Program-made: the position numbers and the translations under genes
Origin: Tomocerus qinae
Taxonomy: Eukaryota; Arthropoda; Collembola; Entomobryomorpha; Tomoceridae
Assembly (NCBI GenBank): GCA_020055645.1
Contig: CM034546.1
Span: 43,958,001 to 44,022,000, forward strand
Reading direction: 5' to 3'
Length of the DNA stretch: 64,000 nucleotides
The notes under the pieces: generated by a model
Databases searched by the model: none
Seen by the model: the letters and a program-made list of their open reading frames with translations, nothing else
Told to the model about the DNA's origin: nothing
Shown: piece after piece, positions 1-12,334 of the stretch
How positions within the stretch are numbered: position 1 is the stretch's first letter
Layout of the letters: every line of letters begins with the position of its first letter

Positions 1-856
1 AAATACGATGCTGTCCTCTAGGTCGCTAACCTTACGTATTTAGTTTGTATTTGTAACTTATGTATGATTAGATTATGGATCCAATATCAAGTTACCAAAC
101 TGCTCTAAGTTGGGACGACGGTAAGTATGTGGCAAAGTTACTGACATACCACATACGACTACTTTATTCACCCAGTATTTATTAGTTGTAATACCTACCA
201 TTCAAATATTTCCCCACCGCTACGAAAATTGAGTATCTCACATTGAAAATCATACATCTTTAATATTTTGCATATAAATTTTGCTATACAGAATCAGTTG
301 AAATGCATGTTCCTGCATGTAAAACATAAACTTGCCGTTTACTATTTTGTAGATAGATTAATAATACCATGTCTCTATAGACTGCATTTGGGAATTGATT
401 TTAATACTGCTTAATGTTTACTAGTGGTAAACAAAGATAAAATAAATATTGAATTACATAAAATTATTTGCTTATGGATAATTGTTATTTCCTTATTTGA
501 GTTTATTTCTGAACAGTATTTAGATGCCGAATATTTTGTACATTGGAAATGTTCACCTTTCGTGACTCAAGCAATATTTACCTTAGGTTTGTAAATGTAT
601 ATGACTGGATGTTATATTGTTACATATTTGATTGCAAAACTTTTGAACTTTATTCATTCAACGTAATAAAGGTCAAACACCTGTTTATATTGTGTTTATC
701 TGTATTTACAAAATGATAATGGTCCAAATGAACAATCAGGCTATGCTGGGTTACACTTTATAACCATTCAACCAACAGAAAACATAAGTACGTCAAAAAT
801 AAAAGAATCTGTAACATTCATCTCAGAACTACAACAAATATCATTAATATTTGAAA
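1..856. other. 5' intergenic stretch, no gene seen
   Basis: AT-rich sequence with no long reading frame and no repeat I recognise. The end nearest the next gene should contain its promoter and 5' UTR, but I could not pick out a convincing TATA box or initiator. Confidence 0.5.
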
Positions 857-3800
857 ATGGAAATCTTAAGACAATTTTTTACATATAGTGTTTGTGATAA
901 CGAATTTTACAATATGTTGGAAGTTGAACCACCAGCTTCTGTAGCCGAAATCTCAAAAAAATACAAACAAATTGCATTAAAGCGTCATCCTGACAAAGGA
1001 GGACACGGACAATATGAAGATAATGTAACTCTTTAATTTATTTCTATATGTCAAACTTACATTTCCAATTTCTTCCCAAAATCTCTAATTATTTTTTCAA
1101 CGTAATGTTTCTTCAATAGAATTGAGAAAACTAAAGGAATAATTAGATCATTTCGTTGTTTTACAGTTTGCAGTAATGACCCGAGCTTACAATACGCTAA
1201 AAGACCCAAAAACACGACGCGTTTACGATGTCCAAGGAATGGATGGGCTACAAAACATGGAGGCTAATCGAAAACTCACAACAAAAATTTTTGAAGCAAT
1301 TAAATTTGGAATTTACGATTTCAACCCAATTTTTAAATTGCTGTGCATACTTATAATTTTTTCCTTCACTTGCTTTGTGCTCAGTCTATTCGTATGTTAT
1401 TTTCAGTGGAAAGTTACAATTACAAACAAAACATAATTTCACATTTTGTATGAAAATAGTAACAATAACTTTGTTATTTGCAGCAACTTCATCTACGAAT
1501 TGATCAGTTTGAAACTATTATATCCCCCAATCAAGATCCAGTGATAACAATTATTGGGGAAATAAATGGTAAAATTTATTTACTACGATTAATTTTTACA
1601 TGAACTTCAGTAGATTTTACGTAGTTGAATAAATCCTAGTTCTAAGTGAAAATGGATATTTAAATAATATTGGCCGTTGGCATTAAATGCATAGTGTAAC
1701 AAGATATCACTGATGATATAATATGATTATGATTATTTATTTAAGCGAAAATGTATTTATCTAATTTACGTTTTACTACGACAGATTCAGCAATATATCC
1801 CGTTTCCAATGAACAAAACATACCAATGGATAACTTCAATTTAAATTTGGAATCAAATAACAAGGTAACAAACTCTGGTTGATATCACTGAACTAGTGAC
1901 ATTATTGAGATAACTTAGTAGTACCAATGAAACAAATTTTTTCCAAACAATAATATTTCATTGCTATTGTTTCATTCTTGCTATTGGTCGAAAAAAGGTT
2001 TTAAGTTACAAGAAGTTCAAATTTTCAAATACAAGGGTTGGAACAAATGGTTGCAGGTTGTAGTACATAATCTTTTTAACGCGGTCACTTTTTCCACAAC
2101 CCTTTTCGCTCCGTCGAAACTCGAAAGAAGCTAAAATTAAAGCAGCGTTGCCGATAAGCTTAAGCACAAAGATATTATTTACATTGTTCAAACTCAGCTT
2201 TGGAAAGCATACAGCTATAAGCTGACCTGGGTTCAGGTACATTGTGCATGTAAACTGCTATAAAACTTTGATACTTCTACAAAGTTAAACAGTGCTCCAA
2301 CTGTCATAATATATTTATTGGTATCACTCGAAACTGCATTTATATGATCTTATACTGCCAATGTTGGCTCGAATGTAATGCATGAAGCAATATTACAGTA
2401 TACATAAATTACATTGAAACAATATAGAAGAAATGTTTTGCCTAAATTTCCTCAGTCCAGATTCAAAATTAATATAGAAAATTGGAGATTTATTAAAGAC
2501 GAAGAAAATTTCATTTCTTGTCTACCCATATTATTAAAGTCTTTAATACTGTATTAATATAATAATAAATAATTAATAATTTAATAATTTTGTATTGCGA
2601 AATATTGCTTGCGGAGAAATGTGTAAACACTTTGATGCAAAAAATTACAGAACTAACTGGCTGGAATCGTGGCACAGCTATCTTAAAAGACGCATTCAAA
2701 GAAGTCATCCTAAATTATGTCTTTCTACAATTTTTAAAAGAGAAAAGCAATACATAACTGTAAAATTGAAACTGGCAATTAATAAGTTACTTATACAAGA
2801 GAATCCAAAAATATTAAGGAGAACATAACAGTCCTAAAACATCAATACGCTAGAAATACGCCACATCGCTGTAAAAATTAGCAAAATCTTAGCCCATTCT
2901 GTTATAGTAGTTTTGATTGGTTTAGTATTTAATTTAGACCAGTTTTAGTTGAGATATTATGACGAAACGAATTTTAGTAGATTAGCTAAATGTACTTAAA
3001 ATTGAAAACATACTTGTAGTGCGCAAAAAATTGTGCTTAGCCATAGTAAAACCACTAATCGTGAATTACAGTAAATACATTTTATAAAGTTATTCAGCTG
3101 ACATTATATTATGTTGCAGTAAAATGCAAAAATATAGTGGAAGTAATAGACTAGATAGTATTTTTAAGAAATTATTGTGACTCTGTGTTATCTAGTTATA
3201 CTTGCATTTGCATTATTTATTTATAAAATATTGACATAATTTTTATGCAATTTTAAAACGTTACGTTGTATATGTGCAGTTGGTTTAAGTAGGGCTCAAT
3301 GTAACATTATACTGTGTAATACATGACAGTTTATGTATGACGAACATTACTACTAACAATAATACTACTTGAAGCAAATCACGGCAACGCTGCAGTCTAA
3401 ATTTTACCCAGGTAGTGGCCGCCGAGGAAATAAGGGTCTACTAATGCGACAGAAATAGAAAGGATTTAGGCATAATAACCTATGTCCGGAACAAATAGTT
3501 TTGTTAGGGTTGTGGTATTAGTGGAAGCATAGCTATTTAGGTATGCGAAGTTTAGATAAATAACATGTAATTAAATGTCTAATTTCTTTTAGACTGAAAG
3601 TGTAGTGACATCAACAAATGAAAGGAATTTCTTATCCTTAATAGAGGAGGACATTTGTCTTTACAACGTTGAGACTACTAACATAGAGGATCATGTATTT
3701 CAAATCAGGTAATAAATAACATTACTATTTAAAACCACAGCATACCTCTTATCTAACATAGTAACCCAAATTGAATTACTATTATTTTGAGCATTGGATT

Positions 3801-4302
3801 ATCCAATGTTTTAACTAGGTATATTAAGTTTTTTGCTGCGATTGTATAATAATGTGTTCTGTTTGTTTTAAGAAGTGAAATTGGTTTTGTCGCAAAAATT
3901 CCAAATTGGGATTTGACCGATAATGATGTTTCAAGCAAACATAAAAGTACTTCGGTAAATTCGGGAAACGAAAATAATTTCCTGACGATGGTAAAAATAT
4001 TAATTTTATTTCGGGGGCTTTTTCATGAAGTATAAACCGCTAAGTATTATGCCTTTTATAATTACAATATAATTACCCCTATATAGAGGTCTCTTCAGTC
4101 ACGGCAACTCGACCAAGCCAACCGACCTGGTATAGAAAAATATAAAGAAGAAATCAAAACGATTGAATCGCTTAGCAGCTCCAACTATCACTATCTAATA
4201 AGCTTTGCTCATGAATTTCAACAGTTAACAGACAAACAGAAAATGATACTAAAATCTTTGATGCCTAAAATTTTATATAACATTACTAACCCAGAACAAT
4301 AA
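857..4302 (+). CDS. J-domain protein with a hydrophobic segment and C-terminal BESS-like motif (seven exons)
   Basis: Proposed join 857-1024, 1167-1391, 1484-1568, 1785-1864, 3593-3708, 3873-3990, 4087-4302. Reading phase is kept at every junction and each has GT-AG ends. Exons 1-2 encode a DnaJ domain from about residue 15 to 80, with the HPD triad (KRHPDKGG) needed to stimulate Hsp70 ATPase. An intron splits the domain just after the HPD loop. A hydrophobic stretch follows at about residues 107-131 (KLLCILIIFSFTCFVLSLF), suggesting a membrane anchor. The middle exons are acidic and unrecognised. The last exon ends with a BESS-like helix pair (YLISFAHEFQQLTDKQ), normally a protein-interaction motif of insect MADF/BESS nuclear proteins. 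The start is the ATG at 857. A poly(A) signal AATAAA lies at 4383. The exon 2 end is uncertain: I preferred GTATGT at 1392 over GTTACA at 1413. A J domain with a BESS motif is an unusual pairing, so a false join of two genes across the 1.7 kb intron is possible. Confidence 0.6.
2595..2828 (+). pseudogene. MULE/FLYWCH-associated transposase C-terminal remnant
   Basis: A 77-codon open stretch lies inside the large fourth intron of the J-domain gene. Its segment NWLESWHSYLKRRI followed by SHPKL resembles the conserved N-x-x-ESWH...HP block near the C-terminus of Mutator-like transposases that often follow FLYWCH fingers. No catalytic DDE region or terminal repeats were found around it, and there is no ATG at its beginning. 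It is best read as a relic of a DNA transposon carried in the intron. The family assignment rests on one motif only. Confidence 0.4.
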
Positions 4303-5121
4303 TGGACATAGACAAGGATAATGGAACTCAATAATAATGATAATAAATACATTGATTGACAACTGTGTATATTTTGCAATTGAATAAAGTCATAATTTTA
4401 GAGGTCTCAATTCTAGTTTTATCGTAGTCTTCCTTTTATAGTCAGACCTACAGAGATATAACTACAAGCTGCATTATAAAACAGGTTTAAGTAAATAACC
4501 TGACAAAGTCTGTTTTATTACGTCCTTTGCATTAACAGTTTGTAAAAGTAAGCATCATAAAATATATTCGTCAAATGGTACATCTAGTCGAAAATTATTA
4601 ATACGATTTATATTTATTGCAGTTCATATTTACATATCCAAAAAAGGCATTTAAACCTACTTCATATTTCCACTTTCTAGGTATCTTATGAAATGCATAA
4701 GAATGCGGATTGTAGTTCATAAGGAGATGTTCAATGTTACCATCATATTGATTTTAGGATATTCTAGAATACATAGCAGAATGTAATATTTTTATTATAC
4801 AGTGCAGCAGATATTGCAGCTACCAATATTGTACAAATCTAAAAAAGTAATGATGTTATTGAAATCGATTAAAACTAAATGATTTTAAATCGAAATTTAC
4901 ATTATTACAGTTTACTTAGTGCTTTTCATTTTTCTTATCTATCTATTCTCTGTAGGTATTAGTACTCACTATCCAAGTGTGCACTCCCGTTTTTCTGAAT
5001 AAGAACTTATATATCTATTTCAAGCGCCTCCCTTAAATCTGTAAAAAAGTCATTTCCCGAAAACGGTCAAAATTGATATAATAATTGATATAATATAATA
5101 ACTGATTATGTCTTGTTTTTG
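4303..5121. other. 3' flank of the J-domain/BESS gene, duplicated at 13.49 kb
   Basis: Holds the AATAAA at 4383-4388 and a stretch after it (about 4384-4470) that reappears after the degenerate exon copy near 13.5 kb. The remainder shows no gene. Confidence 0.5.
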
Positions 5122-6063
5122 CCAGCTCGCCTGACGAGCTATATAGAATCGCACAGTCTGTCCGTCCGCGTGATGAAACTACACCAAGTCCGTCCAAACG
5201 ATAACTCCCCAAAGAGTTGACGGAATTTGACCAAACTTGGCAAAAACGTCGTCTATAGGCTTGTGACGATCCCTTTTGATTGTTGACGAAATATGTCCAA
5301 CGGTTAGTAAATAACAGCCGAGAAAATATGTTATTTAATCTTTGGTGTTACTGTTGATTGGCATAATGCCTTTCAAACATGAATTTCTGCTCTTAAATAA
5401 CAAGCATTAATAGAGTATTAATTGCCAAATTATTGGCTAACATATTCTTACTACAAATTTTCCATTTTATTCTGCTTGCTTTCAATAGGTAATTTTATAG
5501 TCGCAATAAACGTTTCCACTTAAAACTGATCCTGTTAGTGGATATTAAAAATGGTAATAAAAACATTTGAGTGTGTTTCTAAATTAGACGTTTTTCAATA
5601 GTAAGAACCATAATACGATTTTTTTGTTTGTTAAAACTGCTTCCAGCTGTCGAAAAACGAGGGTACAAAAGATTAAATTGAAAACTTAAATATGCTTTTG
5701 TTTAACAAAGCATGACGATTGAATTTAGTAGAAAATATTAATTCATTATTGTTCACTGTCGATTATGATAATCGATATCAATCAATTTTGATTGATATGA
5801 CATGACATTATTGACATGTTAATACTCAATATTAATAAATTTTGATCTTGTGTTGATTTTTAAAATCAACATCATTGTATTTAGAATTGCTGTTGGTTTT
5901 AATAGTTAATATTTGTTTATTTTGATTTGCTGTTGGTTTTTATATTGAATTATGAATTTAATCTAGTTTGAATTAGTGCTTACTTTAATAATCAAAATAC
6001 ATTTATTTCTATCATTATTACAACCAAAATGTGCACATGGTCCCCTTTACTCAGGCGAGCGCT
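5122..6063. repeat. Interspersed repeat with short inverted ends
   Basis: The left end reads AGCTCGCCTGACGAGC and the right end TCAGGCGAGCGCT, so GCTCGCCTGA is inverted at the two ends. The left 200 bases are GC-richer than their surroundings. The interior has AT-rich self-similar pieces (for example ATCGATATCAATCAATTTTG with its near-complement close by) but no coding capacity. No clear target duplication was found. Probably a non-autonomous DNA transposon of unknown superfamily. Confidence 0.45.
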
Positions 6064-6319
6064 CTGTTACTGTTCTGTAATCTGTTCTATTAGGGCTTGC
6101 TGTAGGTTTTTTTGTTTGCACTTCCCCTTTGACAAAATTTCTAGTTATGTGCCTGATTACGTAGTCATAGTTGCATAACAATTTTTGTCATTAGAGGCTC
6201 AGTAAATATACTACACAATCATATCCACAACAATTGAATGGATTCGATAAAAGATTTCTTTTAAAAGATGTCTTATATTGTTATTGTATTAAATTTGGTA
6301 TTCTGAGTCCCTGTGGCTA

Positions 6320-7156
6320 TCATAAATGTATGACATAAACTGATAATAAATTAATAAAAACCGTGTGGATAATTCGTATTCTTTTTGATTTGCCGAACAT
6401 TTGTTTTTGCTGCGTTTGCATCAGAAGTAGTTGGTCGCCAATTTGGTTTGCAGATGCAAAGGTATTATCTGCTTCTTTGTCGCGCATTATAAAGATGGAC
6501 TTCTGTGCATTCCAAAGTTTATTTTTTTCTACTGCTATTTGGTTTCTACTAAAATTAAGTTGTCTCGCTATGAAATTTATCCTTTTCTGCTTTTTCTTGC
6601 TACCCTTTTTGTTTGAATATCCTTTGACTTTGAATTTGACATTCGGGATCAAAAATCGTGATATAATGTTATCGAGAAACGAGATTTCTCTTCCCTTCTA
6701 ATGGACAGAAAATAAAAGTTCTGAACATTAAAATTTTTTATGAAATTATCCTTATCTGGCATTTACTTTATTATAAAAATAGCAATTAATCGACATTATT
6801 ACCCATAAATTTTAATTCCTCCGGTTCTAACTTTTCAATATTACTTTCGCGTTGAATAACATTAACTTCCATTTCTGAGTAGAAATTTTGAGACGTTATT
6901 TCAATGTCTTCCTTCCCTACCTTGCCAAAGATCGGTTGTATAATTGGAGATTTTGAATTCCAGGCAATTGGTATCTAGATGGATATGGAAATTATAGAAA
7001 GTTAGCAACAAAATTTTTCGTTTTATTTATTAACTATATGAATATATTTGGAATCCTTACCGATATATACCAGATTGTAACTAAACCACATAAATATATA
7101 CAATAATTTAGACATTGACCTATCAACCCAAAAATTTCTAATTTACCAAGTTCCAT
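6320..7156 (-). pseudogene. Frameshifted copy 1 of the unrecognised membrane/coiled-coil gene
   Basis: Homologous to the gene at 14086-14897 with the same three-exon layout: exon 1 7061-7156 (32 codons from ATG), exon 2 6803-6974 (172 nt in both copies), exon 3 from 6697 down. Splice sites GTAAGG, GTAATA and two AG acceptors are retained. In exon 3 an extra T in GTTTCTC (GTTCTT in copy 2), near 6675-6680, moves the frame and gives an early TAA. The rest of exon 3 stays open in the shifted frame to 6320. This looks like a recent single-base lesion or a base-calling error in a T run. Product function is unknown. A hAT-type MITE sits in its upstream region at 7345. Confidence 0.6.
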
Positions 7157-7336
7157 CTTTTGGCTATATTAAAAAAAAACATTCGCCAAGGGTAAAAAAG
7201 TTCAACTGAAGAACAATTGACTATTGTACGGCCAAAAATGTTTTATAAGCGTTCAGAAAAAACTATGTACAATCTACATGTAATCTAAATATTGTATCAT
7301 GATTTCCTGGTGTAAGATGAATTTCCTTATAATAAA

Positions 7337-8120
7337 TCCTCAAGCAGTGTTGTGCAGTGGTTAAAACCACTAGTGGTCATAATGGCCATAATGGTCAAAA
7401 TGGCCTGGTCAAAATGAAATTGAAAAGTGGTCAAAATGGTCAAAATGTAATTTGGGGCACTGTGAAACTACATTAAAGCCAAGGAGGCTACGTAGTTCCG
7501 CAGATGTACGAATTGCTGTTTACATTTTACAAGTACTTTTTATGACCAGTATGACAATAATTTCATTTTGTAGCATTCGGTATTTAAAATTTCAGATTAA
7601 ATTCATGACGGGCACATTAAATAATAAAAATTACATTCTCAGAAGTATATATTCTCGATTGTAAGGCAACATAATTCTTACATCGTACCTGTGATGTATC
7701 TAGAGAAATTTAAAATACCTATTTCTGACTCCGACGTAGGATTTCTGTAGTAGAAGGTTACATAAGTTAATATTTCGTAGCCAATTTAAGAGGACATGCA
7801 GTGCAGATATAACCATCCAGTCATAATATTCATTATTATTATCCTAAATATGCTTAAAGTTGAGTATTTATTTGACTGAATTATGCTAAAGATCGTATTT
7901 CTATTGAAAATATTTGATATTCTATATAGTTAGGTACGATTTGTTATTCAAAACATATGATAACAGTTTAAGTATTTAAAACAGGCGCGGGTCTAGTACG
8001 CATGTGCAAGTGATGACGCGCATTTTGACCATTTTGACCATTATGACCATTTTGACCATTTTGACCAGTGGCCTGGTCAAAATGCAAAAAAGTGGTCATT
8101 AGTACAACACTGTCCTCAAG
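7337..8120. mobile_element. hAT-type MITE (768 bp) with 8 bp target duplication
   Basis: The element spans 7345-8112, beginning CAGTGTTGT and ending ACAACACTG. It is flanked by perfect 8 bp direct repeats TCCTCAAG at 7337-7344 and 8113-8120. An 8 bp duplication and CAGTG-type ends are hallmarks of the hAT superfamily. The sub-terminal regions are iterations of ATGGTCAAA and its complement. No transposase is encoded, so mobilisation would be in trans. The duplicate of this locus near 15070 has the uninterrupted target. Confidence 0.88.
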
Positions 8121-9215
8121 TAAAGTTGGTCATTTGATCTTTTATTTAGTCAATACGGAAGTTGCCGGCAGTATATAAAACATGAAATTCTTAAAATGAA
8201 ATGGATTGTAAATAGTAACGTTAGTGAAGGTTTATAAAGCGTTGAACTTTGTTATCAAACCGATAATACCTACTTCAAAGATAAATAACTGGTATTCAGT
8301 AAACAAAAAATAAATACAAACAGCATTGACACTTGTCGCAACTGGGAAGTCACAACCTTAAGTAGTTATAGGCTATGATGTTTGTGGAGTGAAGTTAACT
8401 GAGTACTGTGTATTAAAAGAGACATTGGTAAATAAGCTTACTCAAAGTGTTTGCTAAAAAATACCCGTGTTGGATGTTTACAAATAATAATCACGTCACA
8501 CAAATGGTCAATATTGAGTGGCAAATATCTATTTATATAATGGTACAACACTCACTAAGTTAAGATATGAATATGAAATACATGGCAGTTATTAAGCACA
8601 ATGAAACCAATAATGATTCGCATTCCTAACAGGAAGGAAGAGTTACTTCAGGTTAAAAAAGAAAGGCATAGATACACCAATAATTTACACCAATGTAAAT
8701 GTAATATGATAATAAGCTCGTCAACACATACCTCCCACAGAGAGATGTTAAGTTTGATGATGCTGCTCGTGGACAATGAGGATAAACCTTAACTACAACC
8801 CAGGTATTTTGAGTTGGGTATATTTTGGGTTTTTGGTCACCAAATAGCAAAAGCCTTGGTTTTTTATGCCCTGAGGTACATAAATTCGGTAATACTTAGT
8901 GTGCCTATCGTATCAGTATTTAGGAGCGGAAACCAACACTTGATATTGGAGTAAGAACACAAACGATTAATACCAATAACCGATAACACAGCAGCATGGA
9001 CAGATAACATAACATATTATTGGACTTTCATCGTCATCGTAGCTGCTTTATAAACATTTGTTTGAAGTAAAATTACTTTACAAGTAGAAGCAAAAGTTAC
9101 TGTGGCATAAAACTCTTGGCCCTTCAATTGTTACTATTTCCATTCTCGTCTTACCCTAGTCGATTGTCTTGGACAGCTAACCAGCCAACCTCAGACCAAT
9201 AATAATTTATAATCA
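8121..9215. repeat. Upstream block of the orphan gene, duplicated at 14.9-15.66 kb; then plain intergenic DNA
   Basis: Segments around 8160-8740 are clearly paralogous to about 15110-15660. Examples are the shared strings GACACTT.CAACTGGGAAG, GTGGAGTGAAGTTAACTGAG and AAATAAGCTTACTCAAAGT. This marks the right end of the duplicated unit. From about 8760 to 9215 there is no duplicate and no gene before the SINA-like start codon. Confidence 0.7.
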
Positions 9216-10378
9216 ATGGCATCAGCCATGGCAGCCAACATTGAATGCCCAATTTGCTTTGACGTTCCTAGTCCACCAATCTATCAGTGCTCAAATGGCC
9301 ATATTTTTTGTTCGAACTGCTTAAGTCGCATTAGAATATGCGGTATTTGTCGCGAACCGCTACCAGAAAGACCTATAAGGTCCTTAATGGCGGAAGAATT
9401 GGCCAAGACCTTAGCGAAACTAGAAGTTTCCAAATCAAGAGAAAGGTAATTGAGGTCAACAATATATTATTTTTTGAAAGCTATAATTCATTTTAAGTCT
9501 TTTGCATAATAATTTTATTATAGGCTAACAAACTATTGCCATTTACTCGGGTTGACAGATATCTTAAACTGTAAAGTAAGCATTCGTAGAGATCAAATTG
9601 CAGCCCACATGAAAGAACATCAGCTAAATGGAATCAATGGCAGCAAGGCATATGTGATTCAGGAATTGGAGGACTTCACGAACCCTCAGAATTGGTTGCC
9701 TGTATATTTCGAGGCTCATGATGAAATATTTTTTCTTCTTAGTAGCACTCAGCGGGATTGTAATCATGATTCTAGTTTAACAGTGTCATGGTGGTGTGTA
9801 ATGGTGGGAGATCCATCCGAGGCAAAAAACTTCAGTCTCCAACTTTGTTTGACTAATAATGACAAGGTAGGAATCTTAGTTTATAAATAAATTGCATTTA
9901 ATAAGTAATTACATATTCCTGTTTCTGATACATTTTCTCCAAAAATGCCCAAACAAATCGGACATTAATATACAGAGTTCGGTATACCAGAACAACTGCT
10001 TTTTAATAATGTCTGGTTGATAATGTTTGAGTGGACTAAAATGAGTATCATTTTAAATGTAGAATTATCAATTGTTTTTTCCAGGGCCTAAATAATATAT
10101 ACAACTGTCCAATCAGTAGCATTGAAAATTATCCATATTCTTCTGATTCAAAATATTCTCTATCCTTGTCACAATTAAAAAAACTTGGAAAATACAACAA
10201 AACTTCTGAGACCAATAAACTTGAATGGGATATTGGTGTTCAGATTGAAAAACAATCAGAAAATACAAATAGATTTCAAAATTTGGAGAATATGGTCTTT
10301 CCAAATGTAAAAACATGCACATATACAGTTAAGAAACAGTCATGCATCCCTTCGCTTAATAGAAACAACATTGGTTAG
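9216..10378 (+). CDS. SINA/SIAH-like E3 ubiquitin ligase, divergent and shortened
   Basis: Proposed join 9216-9445, 9524-9866, 10085-10378, in phase with GT-AG introns. Exon 1 encodes a SIAH-type C3HC4 RING (CPICFDVPSPPIYQC, GHIFCSNC, CGIC at about residues 11-45), which in the family recruits E2 enzymes. Exon 2 carries the remains of the second SIAH zinc finger (AAHMKEHQ) and the first part of the SINA substrate-binding domain. NWLPVYFEAHDEIFFLL aligns with the SIAH segment around DWV...FHFMLVL, and EAKNFSLQLCLTN with its QAENFAYRLELNG. The first zinc finger is largely missing, so the protein is shorter than SIAH. Exon 3 is low-similarity and Ser/Asn/Lys-rich. An alternative donor after CCAAAT near 10307 would join in phase to further coding at 10479. 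Cytoplasmic or nuclear role as a ligase is inferred from family only. Confidence 0.75.
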
Positions 10379-10478
10379 ACGGATACCACTTTATTTTATT
10401 TTTATGCTCCGAATTATTATGATTTGCGATACAGTAATATGTGATATATTTTTCTGAATTATGTATTTTGACTTCTAG

Positions 10479-10964
10479 GAAATTCGAGTTTGGGAAACAC
10501 AAAAGTTTTTTTTGACTCACCGTTTTAATCGAATTAATTCTCCGGGTGGTTATTGTTTCATTGGCCCTTTTTTAGCTCTTGAAAACGATGATAATCGAAA
10601 TAGTTAACCAGGGTGGTGAATTATTTCGATACGGAGAATTATTTCTCAAATTTTGTCTATGGCCAAACGTAAAATGGCTAATGCCAATGGATCACGATCA
10701 CATAGTGAAAATTCGTCATTCAATACCAATGGATCTATGTTCCATATCACGTTTAAGGAACAAACTGATTGGGATGCTCAACGTGTGGTATGTGTTAAAG
10801 TTGCAGAGTGGATGAAAGTCTTGGATGATCTTGAATTCAAGATCGTTTTTCAATTTCTCTCCATTTCAAACAACCGACGGCAAGACTGTCATACAAAATT
10901 GCGGACAATTATTATGCATAAGTCACAGCTTCCTTCGTTAGAAGGCAGTTGGGCTGAAACTTAA
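10479..10964 (+). CDS. Possible 3' exon(s) of the SINA-like gene
   Basis: A good acceptor (TTGACTTCTAG) at 10478 opens a 42-codon frame (begins EIRVWETQKFF) that ends in TAA near 10605. The same frame reopens at 10614-10964 (contains FHITFKEQTDWDAQ). Joining exon 3 at CCAAAT|GTAAAA would keep phase. No domain is recognised. The stop between the two stretches could be removed by a small intron or could mean decay. Confidence 0.3.
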
Positions 10965-12153
10965 ACTTACATCAATTCATTTACGTTTCAGTATCTTATA
11001 ATAACATTGGCTATTTGTATCAAAAAAAGACAAAATAGGAACTTAAAAATTGATCTATACATTATTAGTAATACAGAAATAATTTATCACTTCGTTAATA
11101 GTTTCGTCATAACTAGAAAAGTCAGTAATGTCATATATGTTGTTATCTGATTCAAGACTTTGTAAATCAATCAAATATTTTGATAACTCACTTTTAAATA
11201 TATTAATGGTTTTACTATTTCTTATATATTCTGGTAAGTTTAACCATTCCGTTACAGCCTGGTTACTAAAACTTCTGTCACTATAACGAGAAGTCCTATT
11301 TTTCTTTACAATATATGTGTAAGTTTTAGCTCTGGTGGTTCTAGTTGATACATTTTCAATACATAAATAGTTTTCAAAATAAGGTGGACAGTTAATATTC
11401 TTAACTAGGGAACCCAGCTAAGGGGGCAAATCTAGCACTCAAGAGAAATTCAGCAGGCCACCCATCACAGTAATAAAAACAATTTCGAAAACATCTCATT
11501 AGGTTGTTAACTCTGTAAATACAAAGTACATTTAAATTAATACACCTTTATTTTCTACAGTGGTTGGAAAAATTAGCTGCAGCCCCAGCTTCCTGATAAA
11601 AAGGAATTTCCTACACCAAAATAATAACTGTAGATAGTAGCATCAAATATAGGGAACAATGAAAGACTATTTCCGAAAAAAATCCCACAAAGTTACCAAA
11701 ACTTTTAAAATCGAAAAAATAAGATTCCCTCTAGGATTTTGGAAAAACGTTCAAATCCCATGAGTACAACTTACGAATAAATATTTTTAAAGAATAGTTA
11801 ATTACCCAGTGCTGTTATTTAATTCTACAAAAAGATATCCCAACTGGCACAAAGGAATTAAGAGGGTAGTAAAAAGTAAACCTAGCTCTATTAAAAAATG
11901 TTGAAAAAGTTTTTAGCAGAACCAATTTGGGTTAGAAGTTTTGAAATGCTATTTATTACGCACATTCAACATTACGATCATTACGAAATGTTCCCTTTCG
12001 CTAATCATTTCCATTCGATCCCCAGTCACCATTCAACCTTCTTATGTAAACTATTATTATTTAAATGTTATAACAATAATATGAAACGTGAAACGACTCA
12101 TTTCGTTGGTTTAGAGGAATTGGGCTTGCGCATTTTACTTTTTTTGCTTTTAA

Positions 12154-12274
12154 GGAGCCTGCATATATTCCGTGTGCAGTTGATGGGGGGAGGGAATACC
12201 CAAAAGTGTTGCAGTCAGCACTTGCGTTACACATGTGGGACGGGGTTTGGCTTTACGTAATATATGCAGGTTCC
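12154..12274. repeat. Small inverted-repeat element
   Basis: Arms at 12154-12174 (GGAGCCTGCATATATTCCGT) and 12254-12274 are nearly complementary, with about 79 bp between. This lies inside the insertion that splits the RT fragment. No obvious target duplication and no coding. Possibly a very short MITE. Confidence 0.45.
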
Positions 12275-12296
12275 CTAGGTTCTCCCTACCACACGT

Positions 12297-12334
12297 ACAT
12301 ACATATATATATATATATATAAATATATATAGAC
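12297..12334. repeat. AT dinucleotide microsatellite
   Basis: A run of ACAT and then (AT)n with a single interruption, next to the RT fragment. Likely length-polymorphic. Confidence 0.7.

Noticed and set aside
6363-6701. Hydrophobic + strand frame of 112 codons
   Set aside because: It is antisense to exon 3 of the orphan gene copy. The minus strand has matching splice sites and a paralogue, the + strand does not.
8601-8792. 63-codon + strand frame starting with ATG
   Set aside because: The paralogous sequence near 15560-15660 does not keep the frame; the conservation there is at DNA level only.
11898-12260. 120-codon + strand frame in the insertion inside the dead LINE
   Set aside because: No domain, low complexity, and it overlaps a small inverted-repeat element.
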